64,000 bases of DNA from contig PCDI01000001.1 in the NCBI GenBank assembly GCA_002778195.1, positions 5,171,869 through 5,235,868 on the forward strand, read 5' to 3'. The notes under the pieces are model-generated. The model saw only the letters and a list, made by a program, of their open reading frames with translations. It did not search any database and had not been told where the DNA came from. Shown piece by piece: positions 12,001 to 24,000 of this stretch (the first letter of the stretch is position 1; every line of letters starts with the position of its first letter). Source of the DNA: Raffaelea ambrosiae (Eukaryota > Ascomycota > Sordariomycetes > Ophiostomatales > Ophiostomataceae). The position numbers were made by a program, and so were the translations under genes.

Positions 12001-15000
12001 CTACGACCACACCGTGCTGCCCGCCCGCGACGCCCAGCGCCTCGTCTCCCAGTTCGGCCGCATCGCCCAGCAGCTGGCCACCGCCGACCCCGGCCTGCCG
12101 CTGGCCCACCTGCAGCTGCTGTGCGCCGAGGACACGGCGCAGATCCGCGCGTGGAACGCCCGCGTGCCCGACCGCGAAGCCCGCTGCGTGCACGACCTGG
12201 TCGGCATCACCATGGCCCTGCAGCCCGCCGCGCCGGCCATCCGCGCCTGGGACGGCGACATGACGTACGGCGAGCTGGACGCCCGCAGCGCCCAGCTGGC
12301 CCACGACCTGCAGCAGCGCGGCGTCGGCCCCGAGGTCATGGTCGGCCACTGCCTGGACAAGTCCAAGTGGGGCGTCGTCGCGATGCTGGCCATCCTGCGC
12401 GCCGGCGGCGTGGTCGTCCCCCTGGGCGCCCAGCAGCCGCTGGCCCGCATTGCCGGCATCGTCCGCGACACCGCGTCCCCGCTGGTGCTCGTCGACCGGA
12501 CGCACCACCAGCGCCTGGCGGCGCTGGCCACAGCCGCGCACCACCACGTGCAGCTGCTGGTGGTGGACGCCTTTTTCAACGCGGACGACCCGCTGTCGCC
12601 GCCGCCGCCGCCGCCGCCCCCGGCACCCGCCCAGCGCCGCAGCGCCAGCGTGCGCCCGGAAAACGCGGCGTGGGTCATCTACACCTCGGGCAGCACGGGC
12701 ACCCCCAAGGGCGTCGTGCTCGAGCACAGCGCGCTGGCCACGAGCATCGAGGCCCACGGCCGGGCCTTTGGCATCCAGCCCGCGGATCGGCTGTCGCAGT
12801 TTGCGGCCTACACGTTCGACGTCGCCATCCAGGAGATCATGACCACCCTGGTGCGGGGCGCCTGCATTGTCGTGCCCTCGGAGGCGGACCGCCTCAACCG
12901 CTTCGCCGCGTTCCTGGCCGAGACCGGCGTGACCATTGCCACGCTGACCTCGACCGTGGCCGCCCTCATCCCGGAGCCGCACAAGACGACGCGCGTGCGC
13001 ACCCTCGTGCTGATGGGCGAGGCCGTCCAGCCCAACGTGGTCCAGCAGTGGGCCGGACACGGCATTGCCGTCATCAACGCCTACGGCCCGTCCGAGTGCT
13101 GCATCCACACGACCGCCAACCCGCTGACGGCCCACAGCCCCGAAGTCCGCAACGTCGGCCGCCCGCTCAAGGGCGTCTTCTGGGTCGTGCGCCCGTCCAG
13201 CGTGGACCAGCTCGTGCCCCTCGGCGCCCCCGGCGAGCTGCTGATCGAGGGCCCGCAGCAGGCCCGCGGCTACCTGCACGACCCCGCCAAGACGGCGGCC
13301 GCCTTCATCCAGGACCCGGCCTTTGTGCGCCACATGGGCCTCGCCGACCGGCGCCTGTACCGCACCGGCGACCTGGTCCGCCAGAACGCCGACGGCTCCG
13401 TCGTCTACCTGGGCCGCCGCGACACGCAGGTCAAGATCCGCGGCCAGCGCGTGGAAATCGGCGAGATCGAGAGCCACATCAAGCACGCGCTGCCCGCCGC
13501 CACAGAAGCCGTCGTCGACGTCGTGCGCCCCGCCGGCGCCGCCCACGACGGCGTGCTGCTGCTGATGGCCGTCGTCGAGCATCCCCAGGTGGTGGTCCAC
13601 CCCGGCGACGACAGCCGAGAGTGGGCCCTGTACGAGGACGGCGACGAGGCCGTCCCCGAGACCGTCCGCGCGGACCTCTGCGCGCTCGACCGCGCCCTCG
13701 GCCAGCGCCTGCCCGCCTACATGGTCCCCACGGCCTACCTCCTCACGCCCAAGTTCCCCATGAACGCCTCGGGCAAGCTGGACCGCAAGCGGGTGCGCGA
13801 GCAGCTGCGCCAGACGTCCCGCGCGGGGCCGAACGGCCACGACAGCAGCAGCAGCACCGACAACACGCGGTCGCCCCCGCAAACGGCCATGGAACAGAAG
13901 CTGCATGCGCTCTGGACGGCGGCCCTGTCGCTGGCGCCCGAGGCTGTGGGCGTCGACGACTCCTTCTTCCGCCTCGGCGGCGACTCGGTGACGGCCATGA
14001 AGCTGACGGCCGTCGCCCGGGCCGAGCAGATCCCCCTCTCCGTGGCGGACGTCTTCCGCTGGCCCCGTCTCGGCGACCTGGCCCAGGCCATGGAACAGCG
14101 GGAGGACGAGCACAACGACAAGCCGGACAACGAGCAGCCCGACCCTGCGCCCTTCAGTCTCTGGCCCGAGCTCCGCCAGGCCGAAGGCGACAAGGACCAG
14201 CTGCTGGCCGATGTGGCGGCCCAGTGCGGCCTCCCCGCCGCCGACATCGAGGACGTCTACCCCTGCAGCGCCCTCCAGGCCGGCCTCATGGCCATCACCG
14301 CCACCCAGCAGCGCCCGGAGGCCTACATTGCCCGCCGCGTCTTCCGCCTGCAGCCCGCGCTGTCGACGCGCACGCTCCAGGCCGCGTGGGCCCAGCTGGT
14401 CGCCCGCCTGCCCATCCTGCGCACGCGCATCGTCTCGTCCGTCCTCTGCAACGCGCTGCAGGTCGTCGTGCGCCCCGAGACGCCCGTTGCCTGGCACGCC
14501 GGCACCGCGCTCGACGCCTACCTCGCCGCCGACAAGGCCGCCCCCATCACGTACGGCGGCGTCCTCAGCCGGACCGCCATCATCGACGAGGACCAGGACC
14601 ACCGGTACTTTGTCTGGACCACCCACCACAGCGTCTACGACGGCTGGAGCGTGGCCAAGACCATGGCGCTGCTGGCGCAGCTGGTGCAGGCCCAGCAGAG
14701 CGCCTCGCCGTCGCCGTCCTTGCCCGCCACCGTCCCCGTGTCGCGCTTCATCGCCTACCTGGCCGAGAACGACACGCAGCACGCCGACGACACGGCCCGC
14801 TTCTGGCAGGGCCACCTGGAGGGCGCCAGCTGGGCCCGCTTCCCGGCCCTGCCCGCGGCGCAGCACCCCGTCCACGTGCGCGATGCGCTGCAGCAGCACT
14901 GCCGCGTCGCGCTGCCGGCGTCGCTGACGACCGACACCACGCTGCCCATCGTCCTGCGCGCCGCCTGGGCGCTGCTGGTGGCCGCCCACACCGGCCTCGA

Positions 15001-18000
15001 CGAGGCCGTCGTCAACGTGGTGCTCTCGGGCCGCATGGCCCCCGTCCGCGGCATCACCGACCTGATCGCGCCGACCGTCACCACCGTGCCCGCGCGCGTG
15101 TCCGTGCGCAAAGACGTCTCCGTGGCCGCCTTCCTCGCCGCGGTCCAGGCGCAGGCCGCCGCCATGATCCCGTACGAGCACACGGGCCTGCAGCAGATCC
15201 GCCGCATCGTCCCCGGCCTGGGCTCCGAGTTTGACCCGGGCCACATCTTTGTCGTCTACCCCGTGGGCGAGACGAGCGACGCCGCCGTCCCGACGTTCGA
15301 CATGGGCATGGACCGCCACGACGCGGCCACGGCCGCGGGCGCCGACGCCTTTGACGCGTACCCCCTGACCGTCGAGTGTGCCGTGGACGCCGCCCCCACC
15401 CCGGGCCTCGACAACGTGGCCGTGGAGCTGCGGTTCGACCGCGACGTCGTCCCCGTCGGCACAGCCCAGCGCCTCCTGGCCCAGTTCTGCCATGTGGCCC
15501 AGCAGCTGGCCGAGCACGCCGGCACGGCGGCGTCCGATCGGGCCCTGGGCCAGCTGCAGCTCCTGTCGCCCGACGAACAGACGCAACTCGGCCGGTGGAA
15601 CGCCGCCGTGCCGCCCCGCGAGGAGCGCTGCATCCACACCCTGGTGCAGCAGCAAATGGCCGCCCACCCCGAGGCCGTCGCCGTCCGCGCCTGGGACGGC
15701 GAGCTGACGTACGGCGCGCTGGACCGCGCCAGCCACCGACTGGCCCGCCATTTGATGACCGCGTCGGCCGGCCCGGTCGGCCCCGAAGTCATGGTCGGCC
15801 TTTGCATGAACAAGTCGCGCTGGGGTGTCGTGGCCATGCTGGCGATCCTCCGCGCCGGCGGCGCCGTGGTGCCGCTCGGTGTCCAGCACCCCGTGGCCCG
15901 CATTGCCGGCCTGGTCCAGGACACCGCGGCGCCCCTCGTGCTGGTCGACCGGGCCCAGGAGCAGCGCCTCGCGTCGCTGGCCGGCCGGACCCGGCTGTTG
16001 GCGGTCGATGCGTTCTTCGACGGCCTGGCCGAGACCGCGCCGCCGGAGGCGTCCTTGTCTGGGTCGCGGGGCGGCGAGGACGTCTGCACCGCGGTCCGCG
16101 CGACCAACGTGGCCTGGGTCATCTACACCTCGGGCTCGACCGGCACGCCCAAGGGCGTGGTCCTGGAGCACGGGGCGCTCGCCACGAGCATGCTCGCCCA
16201 CGGCCGGGCCTTTGGCATCCAGCCGCGCGACCGCCTCTCCCAGTTCGCCGCCTACCCCTTTGATGTGGCCATTCAAGAAGTCATGACCACGCTGGCCTTT
16301 GGCGCCTGCATCTGCGTCCCCTCGGAAGACGACCGCATGAACCGGCTGACCCCCTTTTTGGCCGAGGCGGGCGTGACCATCGCCACGCTCACGTCGACGG
16401 TGGCCGCGCTGGTGCGGCCCGAGGAGGCCCCGACCATCCACACGCTGGTGCTCATGGGCGAGGCGGTCCACCCCAAGGTGGTCGCGCAGTGGACCCGCGC
16501 CAACGTCGCCGTCATCAACGCCTACGGGCCCTCGGAGTGCTGCATCCACACCACCGCCAACCGCGTGTACCGCCCCGCCGAGGCCAGCAACATTGGCCGG
16601 CCGCTGGCCGGGCTCTTCTGGGTCGTGGACCCGGCGACGCCCGCGGGGGCCACCCAGCTCCAGCTGGTGCCCCTGGGCGCGCCCGGCGAGCTGCTCATCG
16701 AGGGGCCCCAGCTGGCGCGCGAGTACCTGCACGACCAGGCCAAGACCCGCGCCGCCTTTGTGGAGGACCCGGCCTTTTTCGACGAGCGGGGCGGGCCGGC
16801 GCCGTCGTCGTCCGATGGCGGCGGCCGCCGCTGCCAACCCCGCCGCGTCTACCGCACGGGCGATCTCGTGCAGCAGAACCCCGACGGTTCGATGACGTAT
16901 CTTGGCCGCCGCGACACGCAGGTCAAGATCCGCGGCCAGCGCATCGAGACGGGCGAGATCGAGAGCCAGATTGTGCGCCTCGTCCCCGACGCGCGCGAGG
17001 CGGTCGTCGACGTGGTGCGGCCGGCCGGCGAGGCCCACGAAGGTGTCCTGCTGCTGGTGGCGGTCATTGAATACGCGGGTGTGCCGCCGTCCGCCAGCAG
17101 CAGCGGCACCAGCAGTGGCACCAGTACCGACAGCCTCCAGCTGTGCCAGCCCACCTCCCTCACCGCGGCCGCCCAGCAGGCCGTCGACCAGCTGGACGTC
17201 GACCTCGCCGCCATCCTGCCGGCCTACATGGTGCCGTCGGTCTTTCTGCTCACGCCCAAGATCCCCATCAACAACTCGGGCAAGCTGGACCGCCGCACCG
17301 TCCGCGACGCCCTGCGCAGCCTGTCCCGCGCCGCGCTCAGCAGCTATTCCTACGCGCGGCACACCAAGCAGGCGCCCCGGACGGCGCTCGAAAAGACGCT
17401 GCACGGCCTCTGGGCCGAGGCTCTGGCGCTGCCCCCGCCGTCGGTCGGCCTCCACGACTCCTTCTTCCGGCTGGGCGGCGATTCCGTCGTGGCGATCAAG
17501 ATGACCGCCGCGGCGCGGGCCCGGAACATCCCCCTGTCCGTGGCCGACATCTTCCAGCATCCGCGTCTGGTCGACATGGCCGCGGCCATGGCGGACAAGG
17601 AGACGGAAGAGGAGACGGGCGAGACACCCGACGACATCCACGATCCCGCTCCGCTGAGTCTGTGGCCCGCGTGGACCGCGCTGGACACGGACGGCGTCGA
17701 CGATCGGGAGACCAAACAGACCCAGCTCCTGGCCGCGATCGCGCAGCCGTGCCACCTGGCCCCCGACCTGATCGAGGACGTCTACCCCTGCAGTCCCCTG
17801 CAAGCCGGCCTCATGCTGATCACCGCCCAGCGCCCCGAGGCCTACGTGATCCAGCGTGTCTTCCGCCTGCGTCCGGCCCTGTCCACCGACAAGCTCCAGG
17901 CGGCGTGGGCCCGTCTCGTCGACGCCTTGCCGATTCTGCGCACCCGCATCGTGCCAGCCGCCGAGGCCGAGTCGGCCCTGCAAGTGGTTGTGCGCAGAGG

Positions 18001-21000
18001 AACCCCGGTGGTCTGGCACCACAGCGACACATCCTCCCTCCAGGACTACCTCGCCGCCGACAAGGCCCATCCCATCACGTACGGCGGCGCTCTGAGCCGC
18101 ACGGCCATTGTCTCGCAGAACGGCAGCGACGGATCCCGCGACCAGCCCGACCGCTTCTTTGTCTGGACGACGCACCACAGCATCTACGACGGATGGAGCG
18201 TGGCCCAGACCATGGACCTGCTCGCGCGTCTGCTCCGCGCCGACAACGACACGCCGCTGCCCGCCACCGTGCCCGTGTCCCGCTTCGTCCGCTACCTGGC
18301 GCGCCAGAACCAGCAAGACCAGGCCGCGTCCTTCTGGACACAGCACCTGGCGGGCGCCAGCTGGGCGCGGTATCCGGCCCTGCCGGCCAACACGGCCTAC
18401 CAGGTCCAGCCGCGAGACACGCTGCAGCAGCGCCTGCACATCTCGCTGCCGTCCACGCTCTCCGCGCACACGGCCACCCCCAGCTTTTCCGACGCCGCGA
18501 CCCTGCCGATCATCCTGCGCGCCGCCTGGGCGCTGCTGGTCGCCGCCAACACGGGCGGTCAAGCGGCCGTGGTCAACGTTGTGCTCTCGGGCCGCATGGC
18601 GCCCGTCGACGGCATCGCCGAGCTCGTGGCGCCGACGGTCACCACGGTGCCGTTCCACGTCCCCGCCGCGCACGAGCAGACGGTGGGCGCCTACTTGCAG
18701 GCCGTGTACGACCGCGCGGCCGCCATGATCCCCTTTGAGCACACGGGTCTGCAGAACATCCGCCGCCTGGTGCCGGGGCTGGGCGCCGACTTTGACCCCG
18801 GCCACATCTTTGTGGTGCAGCCGGTCGCCGAGGCAGAATCGACCGCGGCGGACCGGGACCTCGACCTGGAGCGGGAGACGACCTCGCTGGACGCTTTCGA
18901 CGCCTACGCGCTGACCGTCGAGTGCTCGGTGGGCCCGGGCGCCGGCGACGTCACGGTGGAACTGCGCTTCGACAGCCACGTGCTGCCGGTCGCCGCCGCC
19001 CAGCGTCTGCTGGCCCAGCTGGCCAGCCTGGCCCAGCAGCTGGCCGACCATGCGGCGCCGGCCACCGCCGCCGCCGCCGCATCCCAGGCGCGCACTCTCG
19101 GTGAGCTCCAGCTGCTGCCGGCCGACGACGCCGCGCAGATCGTGCGGTGGAATGCGGCGGTCCCGCCCCGGGTGGACCGCTGCATCCACGACCTGGTGCA
19201 GGACACCATGGCGGCCAGCCCCCAGGCCACGGCGATCCGTGCGTGGGACGGCGCGCTGACGTACGCGGAGCTCGACGCCATGAGCCGCACGCTGGCGCAC
19301 GCGCTGGTGCGCGACCACGGTGTCGGCCCCGACGTCATGGTCGGCCTCTGCATGGACAAGTCCAAGCTGGCCGTGGTGGCCATGCTCGCGATCCTGCGGG
19401 CCGGCGGCGCCGTCGTGCCGCTGGGCGTGCAGCACCCGCTGGCGCGCATCGCGGGCATCGTGCAGGAGACCGCCGCGCCCGTCGTGCTCGTCGACCGCAC
19501 GCACGCGCAGCGTCTGGCCGCGCTGCCGGCCCTGGCCCCCCTGGTGCGGCCCGTCGACGTATTTTTCGAGACGAAGGAGTCGACGTCGCCGTCGCCGGAC
19601 ACTCTCTGCCCCGCCGTGTCGCCGGACAATGTCGCGTGGGTGATCTACACCTCGGGCAGCACGGGCACGCCCAAGGGCGTCGTGCTGGAACACGGGGCGC
19701 TGGCCACCAGCATCACCGCCCACGGCGAAGGGTTCCACATCCAGCCCCGGGACCGCCTGTCACAGTTTGCCGCCTACCCCTTTGACGTGGCCATCCAGGA
19801 GATCATGACCACGCTGGCCCGCGGCGCATGCATCTGCATCCCGTCCGAGGACGAGCGGGTGAACGGCCTGGCCGACTTTCTGGTGCGCTCCCGCGTCACC
19901 ATCGCCACGCTCACCTCGACGGTCGCCGCGCTGCTCCAGCCGCAGGACGTCCCCGACGTGCACACGCTTGTGCTGATGGGCGAGGCCGTGCAGCCCAAGG
20001 TGGTCGACCGCTGGGCGCCGCACGCCACGGTGATCAACGCCTACGGGCCGTCCGAGTGCTGCATCCACACCACGGCGAACCCCGTGTGCGACAGCCGCGC
20101 GGCCAGCAATGTCGGCCGCCCCCTGGCGGGCGTCTTCTGGGTCGTCCACCCGGACAACAGCGGCCAGCTGGTGCCCTGCGGCACGCCCGGCGAGCTGCTG
20201 ATCGAGGGGCCGCAGCTGGCACGCGGCTATCTCAACGACGCGGCCAAGACGGCCGCGGCGTTCATCGAAGACCCGGCCTTTGTGCAGCAGCTCGGCCTGG
20301 CGCCCGGTCGCCGCATGTACCGCACGGGCGACTTGGTGCAGCAGAACCCGGACGGCTCCGTTACGTATCTGGGCCGCCGGGACAACCAGGTCAAGATCCA
20401 CGGCCAGCGCGTGGAGATTGGCGAGATCGAGTACCACATTGGCCAGCAAGCCGGCGTCCACGACGCGGTGGTGCTGCACATGCAGCAGGGGCCGTTCCGC
20501 GGCCAGCTCGTGGCGGCCGTGGTCCTCGACGAGGCCGCGGCCGGCGACGACGGCGGATCCGCCCGCGCCAAGCACCAGCAGAACAGCACCGTCCAGCCCC
20601 TGGCCGCCGCCGACGACGACAGCAATGCCAGCGCACACCGTCTCCTCCACAAGGCCCGGCAGGCCTTGGCCCAGCAGGTCATGCACTACATGGTGCCCAG
20701 CCTGTGGATCCCGCTGGCCGCCGCGCCCATCAACGCCTCGGGCAAGACGGACCGCCGCGCCCTCGCCCAGTGGGTGCAGGCGCTGCCGCCCCACGAGATG
20801 GCGGCCCTGGCCGGCGGCAGCCACCCGGACCACGAGCACAAGAGCGACGCGAGCGACGAGGACGACCCGACGATGGCGCCCGGTGTGCAGCCCCGGGCGC
20901 GTGTCCTGCGCGCGATCTGGAGCGACGTGCTCGGCGTCCCCCGCGCGGACGTGACCTACGCGACGCCCTTTTTCCGCCTCGGCGGCGACTCCATCACGGC

Positions 21001-24000
21001 CATGCAGGTGGTGTCGGCCAGCCGGGCGCGCGGCCTCCGCGTCACGGTGCGCCAGATTCTGGAGAGCCAGACGATCCGTCTGCTGGCGCCGCAGGCCCAG
21101 GCCATCGAGACCGAGGCGACCGCCGCACCCCCTCCGACCCAGCCGTCGTCCTCCTCCTCCTCTTCGTCCCCACAAACCCCCTCCTTCCCCCTCGCCCGTC
21201 TGTCGGACAGCGACATGCGCGTCCTCGAGGAGCAATGCCTCCCCGCGCTCGGCCTCGCGTCGGTCGCCGCGGACGTCGAGGACATTTTGCCGTGCTCGCC
21301 CATCCAGCAGGGCATCCTCCTCACCCAGCTGCAGTCGCCGACCACGTACTGCATCCAGCACACCTGCCGCGTCCAGCCGGCCGACGACGCGTCGCGCCCC
21401 GTCAGCGCGGACCGCCTCGTGGCGGCCTGGCGCCAGGTGGTCGCGCGCCACACCATTCTGCGCACGGTCTTGCTGGAGCCGCTGCCGGGCCGGGAACGGT
21501 TCCTGCAGGTCGTCCTCCGCCAGCCGACGCTGTGTCTCTGCGCGGAGACGCTCGCCGGGGCGGCGGACGACACGGACGACACGGACGAGGACACCGCCGC
21601 CGTCGACTGGCTCAACCGCCGGCCGACCTTGGACGTGTCCGACCTCCGCCATCCGCCGCATCGCTTCACCGTCCTGCAGACCGCCGGCGGCCACGTCTAC
21701 TGCCGCCTCGACATCAGCCACAGCCTTGTCGACGCGTCGTCGCTGGCGCTGGTGCTCCGGGATCTGCTGGCAGCCTACGAGGGCGGCGATAGCGCGGACG
21801 GCGCGAACGGCGCGAACGGCGCCGGCTCCCGCTACAGCGACTACATTGCCTTCCTCGAGGACGCGGGAACGCCGCAGCAGCCGCCCGCCGCCGACGGCGA
21901 CCTGGCCTTCTGGACCGAGTCTCTGCGGGACGCCGAGCCGTGTCTCCTGCCCGCGCAGGAGCCCAGCGGGCCGCCGCCGGATGCCGCCTCCTCTTCGGGC
22001 GGCGAAAAGACGCTGGCGCGCGTGTTCGCCGAGATCGACGACCTGGCCGCGCTCCGCCGCTTCCGCGACACGCACGGCGTCTCCATGGCCAGCATCTGCC
22101 AGCTGGCCTGGACGCTGGTCCTGGCCAGCCACATCGGCACGCAGAACATCAGCTTCGGCAACCTGTCCAGCGGCCGCGACGCGCCCATCCCCGGCGTCGA
22201 GGACCTGGTCGGCCCCATGATCAACATGCTGGTGTGCCACACGCAGGTGGATTGGACGGCCTCCGTGGCCGCGGCGGCGCGCCAGCTGCAGAGCCGCTTC
22301 GTCGCCGCGTTCGAGCACCAGCGCACGTCCTTGGCCGCCATCCAGCACGGCCTGGGCCTGACCCGCGGCCAGCCCCTGTTCAACTCGACCTTGTCGTACA
22401 AACGGCAGGCGGCTCCTGCGGCTCCGGCTGCTGCTACCACCACGGCGGCAGCCGGTCGGATCCACCTGGAAGGCCTCGACTGGGACGATCCGACCGAGTA
22501 CGACGTCAACGTCAACATCGACGCCGGCCCCGACGCGCTAGCCATCAACATCCAGTACGCCACGGCGCTGCTGTCGGCCGACGCCGCCGCCCGGCTGGCC
22601 CAGCGCCTCGTCCGCGCCGTGCACGCCATTGTCGAGAACGCCGACGCCCCGCTCGGCCAGCTGCACCTGCTGGCGCCCGCCGACCAGGCCCTCCTGCGCC
22701 ACCGCAACGCCACCGTGCCGGCGCGCCTGGGCCGCTGCGTCCACGAGCTCGTGCTCGACCGCATGCGCGCGCAGCACCCGCCGCAGCCGCCGCTGCAGCC
22801 GCCCGAGGCCCTGGCCATCAGCGCCTGGGACGGCGATATCACCTACGCCGCCCTCGACGCCATGAGCCGGCAGCTGGCCTTCCACCTGGTCGACCGCGGC
22901 GTCGGCCCGGACGTCATGGTCGGCCTGTGCATGGAGAAGGGCAAGCTCGGCGCCGTGGCCATGCTCGCCATTCTGCGGGCCGGCGGCGCCGTGGTGCCCC
23001 TGGGCGTGCAGCAGCCCCTGGCGCGCATCGAGGGCATCATGCAGGACTCCGCCATGCCGCTGGTGCTGGTGGACAGCGTGCACGCCGAGCGACTGGCGCC
23101 GCTGTTGCGCGACGACCAGTCGGTGGCCGTGGATGCCTTCTTTGCGACGCCACCCTTGACCTCCAACGCGCTGCACGCGCTGCACTCGTCCACCTCGTCC
23201 GCGGCGGCCGACGAATCGACCTCGCCGACGGCGCTGACGCCGTCCTCCTCCGCCTCCACCGCGTCGACGACCCATTCCACCGACCTGTCGTCGGCCGCCG
23301 CCGCCGCCGCCCACCACCGACGACCCCAGCCCGTCCCCGAGGAGCCCTGCACGACCGTCGGCCCGGACCACGTGGCCTGGGTCATCTACACGTCGGGCAG
23401 CACGGGCCAGCCCAAGGGCGTGGTGCTGCAGCACGGCGCGCTGGCCACGAGCATCTTCTTCCACGGCCGCCGGCTGCGCATCCGGCCCGAGGACCGGCTG
23501 CTGCAGTTTGCGGCGTTCACGTTCGACGCCGCCATCCAGGAGATCATGACGGCCTTTGCCTTTGGCGCCTGCACGTGCATCCCGTCCGAGGAGGACCGCA
23601 TGAACCGCCTGGTGCCCTACCTCAACGAAGCCGCCATCTCCCTGGCCACGCTGACGTCCACGGTGGCCGCCCTGGTGCCGCCGCAGGACGTGCCCACGGT
23701 GCGCTCGCTGGTGCTCATGGGCGAGGCCGTCCAGGCCAAGGTGGTCGAGCAGTGGATCCGCCACGCCACCGTCATCAACGCCTACGGGCCCTCCGAGTGC
23801 TGCATCCACTCGACCTGCCGCAACCCCATCCCGAGCACGGCGGCCGCCCTCAACATCGGCACCGCCATTGCCGGCGCCACCTGGGTCGTCAACCCGGCCT
23901 GCGTCGGCCAGCTCGTGCCGCCCGGCGCCCCCGGCGAGCTGCTGCTCGAGGGCCCCCTGCTGGCGCGCGGCTATCTGAACGATCCCGCCAAGACGGCGGC

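Noticed and set aside
7400..19738. A 4,112-aa open frame on the minus strand, antisense to the NRPS
   Set aside because: It mirrors GC-rich codon bias in the NRPS. Its translation is low-complexity Arg/His/Gly/Ala sequence with no domain, while the plus strand encodes intact NRPS motifs throughout.
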